The notes: generated by a model not told the origin, from the sequence alone. A stretch of DNA of 52,223 bases from Cumulibacter manganitolerans (GCF_009602465.1 NZ_WBKP01000023.1:1-52223); one strand, 5' to 3'; positions 1 through 9,328 are shown, counted from the stretch's first letter. Made by a program: numbers and translations.

Positions 1-315
1 GTCCAGCGCGGCCAGTCCGGCGGCGGTCGCCGCGGCCGGACCGCCGCCGGGCGGCTGCTCGCGCGTGACCTGCACGCGATCTGCGGGGCTGCCGGTGACG
101 CTATCGGGGGCATAGCGTTCCTGGCTGCCCCGCAGATGCGCCACGGCGGACGGCGGACCGACCACCACGACGCGCCGTGCCGTCGCGCAGGCCGCGAGCG
201 GACGGTCGATCAGCGGCGCGCCGGCGAGGTCGACCTGGGCCTTGTCGACGCCACCGAGGCGCGAGCCCCGGCCGCCGGCCAGGATGATCGCGTCGTACGG
301 CGCGGTGTCGGACAT
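1..315 (-). CDS. mobA: MobA-like molybdenum cofactor guanylyltransferase, 3' end outside window
   Basis: The first 105 residues of a nucleotidyltransferase are visible; the gene runs off the left edge. The N-terminus (MSDTAPYDAIILAGGRGSRL) carries the LAGGxxxR(L) nucleotide-binding loop of MobA/GlmU-type enzymes, followed by a lysine (VDKAQ) and a PLIDR stretch as in MobA. MobA attaches GMP to molybdopterin to make the bis-MGD cofactor used by NarG. The ATG at 315 lies only 3 bp after the narI stop, so it is probably the last seen gene of the nar operon and supplies the cofactor. A related NTP-transferase such as MobA/CofC-type cannot be excluded without the C-terminus. Confidence 0.8.
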   Translation of the reverse strand, partial: MSDTAPYDAIILAGGRGSRLGGVDKAQVDLAGAPLIDRPLAACATARRVVVVGPPSAVAHLRGSQERYAPDSVTGSPADRVQVTREQPPGGGPAAATAAGLAALD

Positions 316-318
316 CGG

Positions 319-1080
319 TTAGCGGCGCGCCTTCTGCCGCGCCAGCTCGGGACGGTCCCAGCCGCGCTGCGGCGCCCGGCTGCCGGTCCCGGCCCCGGGA
401 CGCGTGTCCCGCGAGCGGTACACGATGTACGGCCGCGTCAGGTAGCCGATCGGCGCGCTGAAGACGTGCACGAGGCGGGTGAACGGCCACAGCGCGAACA
501 GCGCGAACGCGACCAGCGCGTGCAGCTGGAACCCGACCGGCGCGGACGCCATGAGCTCCGGCTTCGGGTTGAAGGTGAAGATGCTGCGGAAGTACGGGCT
601 GACGCCGTCGCGGTAGTTGTACTCGCCGCCGAGACCGAAGACACCCGAGGCGATGGTGTTCCAGATCCCCAGGAAGATCACCGCGCCCAGGAAGGCGTAC
701 ATCACCTTGTCCATCACCGTCGTGGCGCTGAACACCGGACCGGTGACCCGGCGCCGGTAGATGAGGATGACCATGCCGACCACGGCCATGATGCCGGCGA
801 TCAGCCCGCCGACCAGCGCGATCAGGTGGTAGGCCTCGCGGCTGAGCCCGACGGCGTCGGTCCACGACTGGGGGATCAGCAGCCCGATGATGTGGCCGCC
901 GACCACGCCCAGCATGCCGAAGTGGAACAGCGGGCTGCCCCAGCGCAGCAGCCGCGACTCGTACAGCTGCGAGCTGCGCGTCGTCCAGCCGAACTTGTCG
1001 TAGCGGTAGCGCCAGAAGTGCCCGACCACGAACACCGCCAGGCAGATGTACGGGAAGATCACCCACAGGAACGTCGTCAT
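319..1080 (-). CDS. narI: Respiratory nitrate reductase gamma subunit (cytochrome b)
   Basis: NarI is the membrane cytochrome b subunit that takes electrons from menaquinol through two haems b and passes them to NarH. The 253-residue product has about five hydrophobic helices, begins MTTFLWVIFPYICLAVFVVG, and has the usual NarI histidines near residues 50-70 and 180-190. Its length fits the family (about 225-255). The ATG at 1080 overlaps the narJ stop by 4 bp, indicating translational coupling. The C-terminal tail is Arg-rich and cytoplasmic in style. Identity is secured by the narGHJ genes upstream. Confidence 0.96.
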   Translation of the reverse strand: MTTFLWVIFPYICLAVFVVGHFWRYRYDKFGWTTRSSQLYESRLLRWGSPLFHFGMLGVVGGHIIGLLIPQSWTDAVGLSREAYHLIALVGGLIAGIMAVVGMVILIYRRRVTGPVFSATTVMDKVMYAFLGAVIFLGIWNTIASGVFGLGGEYNYRDGVSPYFRSIFTFNPKPELMASAPVGFQLHALVAFALFALWPFTRLVHVFSAPIGYLTRPYIVYRSRDTRPGAGTGSRAPQRGWDRPELARQKARR

Positions 1081-1793
1081 CTCGGGGCTCCGATCGGAAT
1101 GGTCGCGCCGAGGTCATGGCTGCCCGGCTTGGGGTCGAGGCGGGGGTCGAGGGAGTACGGCGAGCTGTCCAGGCCGACCTCCTCGGACGGCGGCCCGGCG
1201 GCGATCAGCGCCGCCAGCGCCTCGTGATCGTCGCCGTCGAGGCGCGGCAACGTCGCGCGCAGCGCCTCGATCACCGGCAGCCAGCGGGACTCGCGCCGGG
1301 CCAGCGCGAGCCGCAGCAGCTCGATGCCGACCCGGTGGTCGTTCAGCAGCTTCCACGCGGCGGCGTGGTCGGTGAACGCCCCGAACTCCAGCACCACCGG
1401 CAGGTAGTCCGGCAGCTCGGCGTCCTCGTCGTCGAGCCGTACGCCGGATCGCCGGTAGGCCTGCTTGAACTGCACCAGCGCTGCGCCGCGCCGGCGGGTG
1501 TCACCGTGCGTGTAGTACGTCAGGTGCAGGCAGCACTTGCGGGTGACGTCGAAGGTGTCGACGTACTCCGTCTGCAGGGCGGCCAGGTCCGATCGCGCGT
1601 CGCGCACGAACGTCTCCAGCGCCGCCCCGGCCGCGCCCGGCAGCTGCGGGACGACGGACGCGACCGCGTCGAGGCGGTCGGCGAAGTCGTCGCCGGGGTA
1701 CTCCAGCAGCAGCGACACCGACTGCCAGACGGCCTGCATCGCATCGACCGGAAGCGTCGGCTCGCTGCGCCGGTTCCGGTTCCAGCGCATCAT
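1077..1793 (-). CDS. narJ: Nitrate reductase molybdenum cofactor assembly chaperone
   Basis: NarJ is a cytoplasmic chaperone that binds apo-NarG and allows insertion of the molybdenum cofactor before membrane attachment. The 238-residue protein is mostly helical and contains the family block DVTRKCCLHLTYYTHGDTRR (about residues 83-102). Two adjacent ATG codons (1793 and 1790) could start it; the first overlaps the narH stop by 4 bp. The C-terminal 40 residues look poorly conserved and extended. Its place between narH and narI is the standard narGHJI order. Confidence 0.96.
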   Translation of the reverse strand: MMRWNRNRRSEPTLPVDAMQAVWQSVSLLLEYPGDDFADRLDAVASVVPQLPGAAGAALETFVRDARSDLAALQTEYVDTFDVTRKCCLHLTYYTHGDTRRRGAALVQFKQAYRRSGVRLDDEDAELPDYLPVVLEFGAFTDHAAAWKLLNDHRVGIELLRLALARRESRWLPVIEALRATLPRLDGDDHEALAALIAAGPPSEEVGLDSSPYSLDPRLDPKPGSHDLGATIPIGAPR

Positions 1794-3451
1794 CGCTCAC
1801 CGCCGCGATCGGGGAACAGCCCGTCGGGCATGCCCTTGCCGTCCCAGTTCAGCAGGTTCACCCGTCCACGGGCCGAGCCGCCACCGATGAGCTCGGTGTC
1901 GAAGGAGTCGGAGGTCTGCCGCTCCTGCAGCATCCGGAAGTTCTCGACGGCGACCGGCGTCACGCCGCCCGACCCCTCGCCGAAGATCTCCGGGTTGCCG
2001 CCGCCGTACTCGCTCACCGGGCAGTCGGTGGCGAGCTCCTCGAGGGCGTGCGCCTGCTCGGAGTGCGCTGCGGGGATGACATACCGCTCGCTGTACTTGG
2101 CGATCGCCAGGAGCCGGAACATCTCGTACATCTCCTCGCCCGACATGCCCACCGCGGCGGGGATCGAGTCGTCCGGGTCGCGTCCGAGGTTGATGTCGCG
2201 CATGTAGGAGCGCATGGCCGCCATGGTGCGCAGCACGCGTTCGACCGGCGCGGTGTCACCGGCGGTGAACAGGTTGGCGAGGTACTGCATCGGAATCCGC
2301 AGCGCGTCGATCGCGCCGAACAGGTTGCCGTAGTCCTCGGCGTCGTGGCCGCTGTCCTTGACGACGTCCACGACCGGCGACAGCGGCGGGATGTACCAGA
2401 CCATCGGCATGGTGCGGTACTCCGGGTGCAGCGGCAGCGCGATGCGGTAGTCCATGATCAGCCGCTTGACCGGCGAGCGCTGTGCGGCGGCGATCCAGTC
2501 GTCCTGGATGCCGGCCTCGCGGGCCGCCTGCTGCACGGCCGGGTCATCGGGGTCGAGGAAGACGGAGCGCTGCGCCTCGTAGAGCGCGTGCTCGTCCTCG
2601 ATCGCCGCCGCCTCGAGCACCTTGTCGGCGTCGTACAGCATCAGGCCGATGTAGCGCAGCCGGCCCACGCAGGTCTCGGAGCAGACGGTCGGGATGCCGA
2701 CCTCGACGCGGGGGTAGCAGAACGTGCACTTCTCCGCCTTGCCGGTCTTGTGGTTGAAGTACACCTTCTTGTAGGGGCAGCCCGAGATGCACATGCGCCA
2801 GCCGCGGCAGCGGTCCTGGTCGACCAGCACGATGCCGTCCTCGCTGCGCTTGTAGATCGCGCCGCTCGGGCAGGACGCCGCGCACGACGGGTTCAGGCAG
2901 TGCTCGCAGATCCGCGGCAGGTAGAACATGAAGGTCTGCTCGAACTCGAGCTTCACCTTGTCCTCGATGCCCTTGAACATCTCGTCGCGGACCGCGTGCT
3001 CCTGCGAGCCGCCGAGGTCGTCGTCCCAGTTCGCCGACCAGGAGACGTTCATCTGCTCGCCGGAGATCAGGGAGTACGGCCGCGCGACGGGGAAGCTCTT
3101 CTGCGCAGGCGCGTTGAGCAGCGTCTCGTAGTCGTACGTCCAGGGCTCGTAGTAGTCCTGGATGCTCGGCATCTTCGGGTTGCTGAAGATGCTCGCCAGC
3201 TTCTTGAACCGGCCGCCGGCCTTGAGCTGCAGGCGCCCGCGGCGGTCCCGCACCCAGCCGCCCTGCCAGGTCTCCTGGTCCTCGTAGGTGCGGGGGTACC
3301 CGAGGCCCGGGCGGGTCTCGACGTTGTTGAACCAGACGTACTCGGTGCCGGCCCGGTTGGTCCATGCCTGCTTGCAGGTGACCGAGCAGGTGTGGCACCC
3401 GATGCACTTGTCCAGATTCATGACCATGGCCATCTGTGCCATGACGCGCAT
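1790..3451 (-). CDS. narH: Respiratory nitrate reductase beta subunit (iron-sulfur)
   Basis: NarH carries four Fe-S clusters that conduct electrons from NarI to NarG. Cysteine groups visible: CIGCHTCSVTC near residues 16-26, CEHCLNPSCAASCP around 185, then CRGWRMCISGCP, where Trp replaces one cysteine as in known NarH [3Fe-4S] ligation, and CTFC / CSETC. Length 553 is slightly longer than E. coli NarH (512) and includes an extra stretch before the second cysteine block. The start is ATG 3451 (MRVMAQ...) or ATG 3439 (MAQMAM...); the 28-bp gap to narG does not decide it. It is coupled to narJ by a 4-bp overlap. Confidence 0.97.
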   Translation of the reverse strand: MRVMAQMAMVMNLDKCIGCHTCSVTCKQAWTNRAGTEYVWFNNVETRPGLGYPRTYEDQETWQGGWVRDRRGRLQLKAGGRFKKLASIFSNPKMPSIQDYYEPWTYDYETLLNAPAQKSFPVARPYSLISGEQMNVSWSANWDDDLGGSQEHAVRDEMFKGIEDKVKLEFEQTFMFYLPRICEHCLNPSCAASCPSGAIYKRSEDGIVLVDQDRCRGWRMCISGCPYKKVYFNHKTGKAEKCTFCYPRVEVGIPTVCSETCVGRLRYIGLMLYDADKVLEAAAIEDEHALYEAQRSVFLDPDDPAVQQAAREAGIQDDWIAAAQRSPVKRLIMDYRIALPLHPEYRTMPMVWYIPPLSPVVDVVKDSGHDAEDYGNLFGAIDALRIPMQYLANLFTAGDTAPVERVLRTMAAMRSYMRDINLGRDPDDSIPAAVGMSGEEMYEMFRLLAIAKYSERYVIPAAHSEQAHALEELATDCPVSEYGGGNPEIFGEGSGGVTPVAVENFRMLQERQTSDSFDTELIGGGSARGRVNLLNWDGKGMPDGLFPDRGGER

Positions 3452-3479
3452 GTCGTTCTCCTCTGCCTGGATCGGTTGC

Positions 3480-6400
3480 CTAGTAGGTGATCGGGGTCGT
3501 GCGCTTGCGGATCATCGTGACCTCGTCGCGGTTGTTGCCCGTCGGGCCGATGTAGTTGAAGAAGTACGACAGCTGCGCGTACCCGCCGATCAGGTGGCTC
3601 GGCTTGACCATGATGCGGGTCATCGAGTTGTGGATGCCGCCGCGCTTGCCGTTCGTCTCGGTCAGCGGTACGTCGATCAGCCGGTCCTGGGCGTGGTGCA
3701 TGAACACCGTGCCCTCGGGCATGCGGTGCGAGACGACGGCCCGTGCCGCGACCACGCCGTTGCGGTTCACCGCCTCGATCCAGTCGTTGTCCTTGACGCC
3801 GATCTTCGCGGCGTCCTTGTCCGACATCCAGACCGACTGGCCGCCGCGCGACAGCGACAGCATGAACAGGTTGTCCTGGTACTCCGAGTGGATCGACCAC
3901 TTGTTGTGCGGGGTCAGGTAGCGCACCGACACGCCGAGCTCGTTGGTCGTGCCCAGCGCCGTCTCGCCGAACAGCTGCGTCATGTTCAGCGGCGGGCGGT
4001 ACGTCGGCAGGCTTTCGCCCATCCCGAGCACCCAGTCGTGGTCGAGGTAGAACTGCTGCCGGCCGGTGAGGGTGTGGAACGGCTTGAGCCGCTCGATGTT
4101 GATCGTGAACGGCGCGTAGCGGCGTCCGCCGGACTCCGATCCCGACCACTCCGGCGTGGTGATGACCGGCACCGGGGCCTGCTGCGTGTCGGCGAACGTC
4201 ACCCGCTTGCCCTCGTGCTCGGCGGCCAAGTCGTGCATCAGCTGCCCGGTGCGCTTCTCCTGGGTCTTGAAGCCCTGCGTGGCGAGGTGGCCGTTGGTGG
4301 CTCCGGAGAGGCTCATGATCATCTCGGCCACCTGCACGTCGGTGTCCAGCCGGGGCCGGCCGTCGGCCGGACCGCCGTGGCGCAGGCCGTTGGCGCGCCC
4401 GAGCCGCTCGACCTCAGACGTGACGTCGTAGACGATGCCCTTGCAGGCGGTGCCCAGCTTCTCCAGCAGCGGGCCGACCGCGGTCATCTTGTCGTACACG
4501 GCCGCGTAGTCGCGCTCGACCGGAACCAGCACCGGCAGCGTCTTGCCCGGCACCGGCTCGCACTCGCCGGTCTTCCAGTCGCGGACGACGCCGTGCGGGG
4601 TCGCCATCGCCTCCGGGGTGTCGTGCCACAGCGGCTTGGCCACCAGGTCGGTGCGGGTGCCCAGGTGCTCGGCGGCCAGCTCGCTGAACCGCTTGGCGAT
4701 CTCCTTCCAGGCGTCCCAGTCCGTCTTCGACTGCCACGGCGGCGCGATGGCCGGGTTGAAGGAGTGGATGAACGGGTGCATGTCCGTGGTGTTGATGTCG
4801 TGCTTCTCGTACCATGTGGCGGCCGGCAGGACGACGTCCGAGAGCATCGTCGAGCTCGTCATCCGGAAGTCGATCGTCATCAGCAGGTCGAGCTTGCCGT
4901 CCGGGATCTGCTCGGGCCAGGCCACGGTGCGCGGGCGCTGCTCGGGGGCGGCCTGCGCGGCGTTGACGGCGTTCTCGGTGCCCAGCAGGTGCTTGAGGAA
5001 GTACTCGTCGCCCTTCGCCGAGCTTCCGAACAGGTTGGCGCGCCACAGGGTGAGCACCCGCGGCCAGTTCTCCTCTGCCTCGGGATCCTCGACGGCGAAG
5101 GACAGCGCGCCCGACTTGAGCTGGTCGACGACGTAGTCCTTGACGTCCTGACCGGCCTCGGCCGCCTCGTCGGCGAGCGCGATCGAGGAGCGGTTGAACG
5201 TCGGGTAGCTCGGCGTCCAGCCCAGCCGTACGGACTTCGCGAGCAGGTCCATCACCGACATGTCGGGGAAGGCGCCCATCCCGGCGCCGATGTCGTCGGC
5301 GCGGTAGGTGTCGTAGCGGTACTGGCTGGTGTTCACGTACCAGTACGCCGTCTGGTTCATGTGCCGCGGCGGCCGGTGCCAGTCCAGCGCGAAGGCCGCG
5401 TGCTGGAAGCCCATCAGCGGGCGGACCTTCTCCTGGCCGACGTAGTGCGCCCAGCCGCCGCCGTTGCGGCCCTGGCAGCCGGTGATCGTGGTGAGCATCA
5501 GCATCGCGCGGTAGATCAGGTCGGAGTGGTACCAGTGGTTGGTCCCGGCGCCCATCAGGATCATCGAGCGGCCCTGGGTGTCGACCGAGTTCTGGGCGAA
5601 CTCGCGGGCGATCCGCGCGCACTGGGCGGCCGGCACCGACGTGATGGACTCCTGCCACGCGGGCGTGTACGCCGCGTCGGCGTCGTCGTATCCGGTCGGC
5701 CAGCTGCCCGGGAGCCCGTCGCGGGCGACACCGTACTGCGCGAGCATCAGGTCGAAGACGGTCGTGACCAACCGGTCGCCGACCCGCCGGACCGGCACAC
5801 CGCGGCGCTGCTGGACGGCCTGCCCGTCGAGGGCGTCGAAACGCGGGAGGATGACCTCGACCGGTGCCTCGTCGCTGTCCAGCATGCTCAGCGCGGGCTG
5901 GATGCCTTCCAGGTCGAGGTTCCACTTGCCGACACCCTCGTCACCGAACCGGTCACCGAGGGTCCCGTTGGGAACCACCACCTCGCCGGTCGCCCGGTCG
6001 AAGACCGTCGGCTTCCACTCCGCGTTCTCCGAGGCCGCCTTCGGGTGGTCGGCCAGGTCGGCGGCGACCAGGAACTTCCCGGTGCGGTACGTGCCGTCGT
6101 CCTGCTCGTCGAGCGCGACCAGGAACGGCAGGTCGGTGTACTTGGTGGTGTAGTCGTCGAAGAACCCGGTGCTGCGGTCGACGAAGAACTCCTTGAGGAC
6201 CACGTGCCCCATCGCCATCGCCAGCGCGGCGTCGGTGCCCGGCGCGGCGGAGACCCACTCGTCGGCGAACTTGACGTTCTCGGCGTAGTCGGGAGCGACC
6301 GCGATGACCTTCTGGCCGCGGTACCGCGCCTCGGTCATCCAGTGCGCGTCCGGGGTGCGCGTCAGCGGGACGTTCGATCCCCACATGATCAGGTAGCCGG

Positions 6401-7166
6401 CGTCCCACCAGTCACCGGACTCCGGTACGTCGGTCTGGTCGCCGAACATCTGCGGGCTGGCGACCGGCAGGTCTGCATACCAGTCGTAGAAGGAAAGCAT
6501 CGGGGCGCCGATGAGCTCGTTGAACCGGGCGCCCGAGACGTAGGAGACCTGCGACATCGCGGGGATGGGGGAGAAGCCGGCGATCCGGTCGGGTCCCCAG
6601 CGCTTGATCGTGTAGACGTGCGCGGCCGCGACGATCTCGACGGCCTCCGCCCAGGTGCTGCGCACCAGGCCGCCCTTGCCGCGCGCGGACTTGTACCGCG
6701 CCGCCTTCTGCGGATCCTGCACGATGGACGCCCAGGCGACGACCGGATCGCTGTAGTGCGCTTTGGCCTCCCGGTACATCTCGAGCAGCGCGCCGCGCAG
6801 GTAGGGGTAGCGCACCCGGGTCGGCGAGTAGGTGTACCAGGAGAACGCCGCGCCGCGCGGGCACCCGCGCGGCTCGTACTCCGGCTTGTCCGGCCCGGTC
6901 GAGGGGTAGTCGGTCTGCTGCGCCTCCCAGGTGATGATGCCGTCCTTGACGTACACCTTCCACGAGCACGAGCCGGTGCAGTTCACCCCGTGGGTCGAGC
7001 GCACGACCTTGTCGTGGCTCCAGCGGTCGCGGTAGAACGAGTCGCCCTGGCGGCCACCCTCCCGGAACAGGGTGCGGTGGTCGGCGGAGACCTCGGCGGT
7101 CGTGAAGAACCGGCGGGTGCCGACGAGCGCCGCGCTGAGCGGCCCGTCGAGCCTCGAGGTTGTCAT
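3480..7166 (-). CDS. narG: Respiratory nitrate reductase alpha subunit (molybdopterin)
   Basis: Catalytic subunit reducing nitrate to nitrite at a Mo-bisMGD centre on the cytoplasmic membrane face. The N-terminus shows the His-Cys3 ligands of the FS0 [4Fe-4S] cluster: H59, C63, C67 and C102 (HX3CX3CX34C). The FYDWYADLP stretch near residues 226-234 corresponds to the region holding the Mo-ligating Asp in E. coli NarG, and GSNVPLTRTPDAH follows near 263-275. Length 1228 matches the family (about 1220-1250). There is no Tat signal, as expected for NarG. The ATG at 7166 lies 1 bp after the regulator stop (7168-7170), so it is cotranscribed with the gene upstream. Confidence 0.98.
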   Translation of the reverse strand: MTTSRLDGPLSAALVGTRRFFTTAEVSADHRTLFREGGRQGDSFYRDRWSHDKVVRSTHGVNCTGSCSWKVYVKDGIITWEAQQTDYPSTGPDKPEYEPRGCPRGAAFSWYTYSPTRVRYPYLRGALLEMYREAKAHYSDPVVAWASIVQDPQKAARYKSARGKGGLVRSTWAEAVEIVAAAHVYTIKRWGPDRIAGFSPIPAMSQVSYVSGARFNELIGAPMLSFYDWYADLPVASPQMFGDQTDVPESGDWWDAGYLIMWGSNVPLTRTPDAHWMTEARYRGQKVIAVAPDYAENVKFADEWVSAAPGTDAALAMAMGHVVLKEFFVDRSTGFFDDYTTKYTDLPFLVALDEQDDGTYRTGKFLVAADLADHPKAASENAEWKPTVFDRATGEVVVPNGTLGDRFGDEGVGKWNLDLEGIQPALSMLDSDEAPVEVILPRFDALDGQAVQQRRGVPVRRVGDRLVTTVFDLMLAQYGVARDGLPGSWPTGYDDADAAYTPAWQESITSVPAAQCARIAREFAQNSVDTQGRSMILMGAGTNHWYHSDLIYRAMLMLTTITGCQGRNGGGWAHYVGQEKVRPLMGFQHAAFALDWHRPPRHMNQTAYWYVNTSQYRYDTYRADDIGAGMGAFPDMSVMDLLAKSVRLGWTPSYPTFNRSSIALADEAAEAGQDVKDYVVDQLKSGALSFAVEDPEAEENWPRVLTLWRANLFGSSAKGDEYFLKHLLGTENAVNAAQAAPEQRPRTVAWPEQIPDGKLDLLMTIDFRMTSSTMLSDVVLPAATWYEKHDINTTDMHPFIHSFNPAIAPPWQSKTDWDAWKEIAKRFSELAAEHLGTRTDLVAKPLWHDTPEAMATPHGVVRDWKTGECEPVPGKTLPVLVPVERDYAAVYDKMTAVGPLLEKLGTACKGIVYDVTSEVERLGRANGLRHGGPADGRPRLDTDVQVAEMIMSLSGATNGHLATQGFKTQEKRTGQLMHDLAAEHEGKRVTFADTQQAPVPVITTPEWSGSESGGRRYAPFTINIERLKPFHTLTGRQQFYLDHDWVLGMGESLPTYRPPLNMTQLFGETALGTTNELGVSVRYLTPHNKWSIHSEYQDNLFMLSLSRGGQSVWMSDKDAAKIGVKDNDWIEAVNRNGVVAARAVVSHRMPEGTVFMHHAQDRLIDVPLTETNGKRGGIHNSMTRIMVKPSHLIGGYAQLSYFFNYIGPTGNNRDEVTMIRKRTTPITY

Positions 7167-7167
7167 G

Positions 7168-7938
7168 TCAGGACTCCTTCGGCGGTACGTCGGTGGACTG
7201 GGGATCGTAGAGGTGCGCGATGCAGGCGTCGCCGCCCTGCGCGAACGGGACGAGGTCGACCTCGGTGTGCTGCTCGCCGAGACCCTGCATGGAGCCGCGG
7301 ATCAATCCGCGGTGGATGCCGCACACGACGTCGGGGTTGGCCTTGGCGAGGTCGCGGAACGGGCAGTGCGTCAGAACGATCTCGGCCTCGCGATCCGTGG
7401 CGTGCGCGGTGACGGTGGGCCCGTAGCCCCAGGAGGAGAGGACGTGCATCAGGCTGCGGACCTTGTGCAGCCACTCGCGCTGGGTACGCGCCGGCGTGGC
7501 CGGCGCATCGGGACGCACGTTGGCCGCCGCCCAGCGCTGTCCCGCCTCGTCCGGTGTGGTGAGCCGGCTGCCCTGCGAGGCGACCATCTCGGTGAGCAGT
7601 CCGGTCAGCAGGCCGAGCGAGCTGGCCTGCTGCTCGGGCAGCGCGACCGGTGCCCGGCCGGGGGAGAGCCGGTAGACCTTGCGCGGCCGCCCGACGCCGC
7701 GGCGCTCGAAGGCCGCATCGAGGGTGTGGCGGTACACGAGCTGGTCAAGGTGGAACCGGGCGGTCGACGTGTGCACGCCGAGGACCCCGGCCAGCTCGAC
7801 CGCTGTGAGGCCCTCGTCGGGGCGCTGCTCGAGCTCCTCGACGATGCGGCGGCGCACCGCCGACCCCGCGGGCCGGGGGCCGGCCTGCGGGGTCAGCGGA
7901 AGGCTCGGCTCCTGGTGGGCCTCAGACGGCGTCGGCAT
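7168..7938 (-). CDS. ArsR/SufR-like winged-helix regulator with putative Fe-S cysteines
   Basis: A 256-residue regulator lies between narK and narG, with its start inside the narK 3' end (17-bp overlap). Residues about 25-95 form a winged helix (RRRIVEELEQRP ... GVHTSTARFHLDQL ... GRPRKVYRLS). The C-terminal half has three cysteines, C192, C206 and C239, in a CX13C-X32-C arrangement with HCPF and CGIH contexts, resembling the cluster-binding cysteines of SufR-family repressors. It is therefore likely a redox, oxygen or NO sensor for this operon; that role is inference. It differs from the NarXL or Fnr control of enteric nar genes. Confidence 0.85.
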   Translation of the reverse strand: MPTPSEAHQEPSLPLTPQAGPRPAGSAVRRRIVEELEQRPDEGLTAVELAGVLGVHTSTARFHLDQLVYRHTLDAAFERRGVGRPRKVYRLSPGRAPVALPEQQASSLGLLTGLLTEMVASQGSRLTTPDEAGQRWAAANVRPDAPATPARTQREWLHKVRSLMHVLSSWGYGPTVTAHATDREAEIVLTHCPFRDLAKANPDVVCGIHRGLIRGSMQGLGEQHTEVDLVPFAQGGDACIAHLYDPQSTDVPPKES

Positions 7939-9190
7939 CGGCCCGCTGCTTGGTGTGCCGGACGGCGGTCACGGTCAGCAGGAGCGTCAGCGCGGCCGCG
8001 CCGGCGAGCATCCACAGCCCGATCGCATAGGACTGCGTCTGGCCGTAGATCGCGCCCATGATCAGCGGGGGGACGAACCCGCCCAGGCCGCCGGCGGCGC
8101 CGACGATGCCGGTCACACCGCCCACTCGCGCGGGGTCGGTCGACTCCGCGATCAGCGCGAACGTCGCGCCCGAGCCGGCGCCGAGGGCCGCGGCCATGAC
8201 CAGGAACGCCACGGTGCCGATTCCCTTCAGAGGCGGGTTCCCGGACGCGATGGCCGCACAGACGGCGACGACGGCGAAGACGCCGGTGAGGACCGGGATG
8301 GCGTTGCCCAGCCGGTCGGACAGCCAGCCGCCGACCGGGCGCATGAGCACCGCGATCACCACGAACCCGGCCATCCGGTTGGACGCGTCGGCGGGGTCCA
8401 GTCCGTAGGCGTTCTTGAGGTAGGCGGGCAGGTAGACCGAGAACGCGACGTAGCCGCCGAAGGCCACCGCGTAGAGGATCGAGGCCTGCCAGGTGATGGC
8501 CAGCCGGGAGTTCGCCGCCAGCCGGGAGCCGAGCGAGGCGGTCGGGATCACGCGGTCCGGGGCGTCGCGCATGATCAGCCACGCCAGGACGGCGTATGCC
8601 GCGAGCACGATCGCGCAGATGACGAACGGCGCCGACGAGCCGACGTTCTTCCACAGCGGGACGGTCGTCAGGGCGCTGATCGCGGTGCCGCCCATGCCCG
8701 CGCCGAAGATTCCGATGGCCAGGCCGCGCTTGGCCGGTGGGAACCAGGCGTTCACGAACGGGACGCCGACGGCGAACGAGGTGCCCGCGATGCCGAGGAA
8801 GAAGCCGAAGACGAGCACCGCGGCGTAGGAGCTCTGCGCCCACAGGCCGATGACCAGCACCGGGATGATCGTGGTGACGGAGATGATGGGGAACATCCGT
8901 CGTCCGCCGTACTTGTCGGTCAGCGCGCCGACGATGATCCGCCCGAGGGAGCCGACGACGACCGGCACGGCGACCATGAGCGCGACGTCGCCCTCGGTCA
9001 GCGGGCCGAGCTGCCCGTTCTGGCGGAAGAGGGGTCCGAGGGGGCTGATCAGCGCCCACGCCCAGAAGTTCACCGCGAAGCCGACGGTGGCCATGATCAG
9101 CTGGAGCCAGGGGCTGCCGGTCGCGGCGGGCGCGGCGGCGGCCGGGTTCGCGGAGCGGGCGGAGGAAGGGTGGGGATGCGCGACGTTCAT
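7922..9190 (-). CDS. narK: NarK-type nitrate/nitrite transporter (MFS)
   Basis: MFS transporter of the nitrate/nitrite porter family, importing nitrate or exchanging it for nitrite across the membrane. The 422-residue product has about 12 hydrophobic helices after a short Ala/Pro-rich cytoplasmic N-terminus. Two glycine-rich signature stretches typical of NarK/NasA are present: GFFLGIAGTSFAVGVP (about 124-139) with AIGIFGAGMGG nearby, and a second around GVTGIVGAAGGLGGFVPP in the C-terminal half. It is the first gene of the leftward nar operon; its 3' end overlaps the regulator gene by 17 bp. Direction of transport cannot be read from sequence. Confidence 0.95.
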   Translation of the reverse strand: MNVAHPHPSSARSANPAAAAPAATGSPWLQLIMATVGFAVNFWAWALISPLGPLFRQNGQLGPLTEGDVALMVAVPVVVGSLGRIIVGALTDKYGGRRMFPIISVTTIIPVLVIGLWAQSSYAAVLVFGFFLGIAGTSFAVGVPFVNAWFPPAKRGLAIGIFGAGMGGTAISALTTVPLWKNVGSSAPFVICAIVLAAYAVLAWLIMRDAPDRVIPTASLGSRLAANSRLAITWQASILYAVAFGGYVAFSVYLPAYLKNAYGLDPADASNRMAGFVVIAVLMRPVGGWLSDRLGNAIPVLTGVFAVVAVCAAIASGNPPLKGIGTVAFLVMAAALGAGSGATFALIAESTDPARVGGVTGIVGAAGGLGGFVPPLIMGAIYGQTQSYAIGLWMLAGAAALTLLLTVTAVRHTKQRADADAV

Positions 9191-9217
9191 GATCGCCGTC
9201 CTTGGAAGTGATCCCGG

Positions 9218-9236
9218 ATTTGACTCAATTAAATTA
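9218..9236 (-). promoter_or_regulatory. AT-rich dyad in the narK upstream region, candidate regulator site
   Basis: The only AT-rich stretch in the 138-bp gap between narK and the divergent gene. It contains the perfect 9-bp palindrome TTGACTCAA (9220-9228) and the wider imperfect dyad ATTTGA-N5-TTAAAT (9218-9234). It lies about 30-45 bp upstream of the narK ATG, so it could be a Crp/Fnr-like or other operator, or simply the -10 region of the narK promoter. The match to a Crp/Fnr consensus is weak. Confidence 0.35.
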
Positions 9237-9328
9237 GCGCGGGGTGAGATTCTTGTGAAGACTCGACCGGCGTGTCGCAGGGTGATCTACGCCGCCCGGC
9301 GCACTGATTCGCGTGCCAGACTGCGGGC

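Noticed and set aside
3288-7412. Very long open frame on the + strand opposite narG and narH
   Set aside because: It is a mirror of high-GC codon usage on the other strand; the translation is Arg/Val/Leu/Gly-rich with no recognisable domain, whereas narG on the minus strand has all family motifs.
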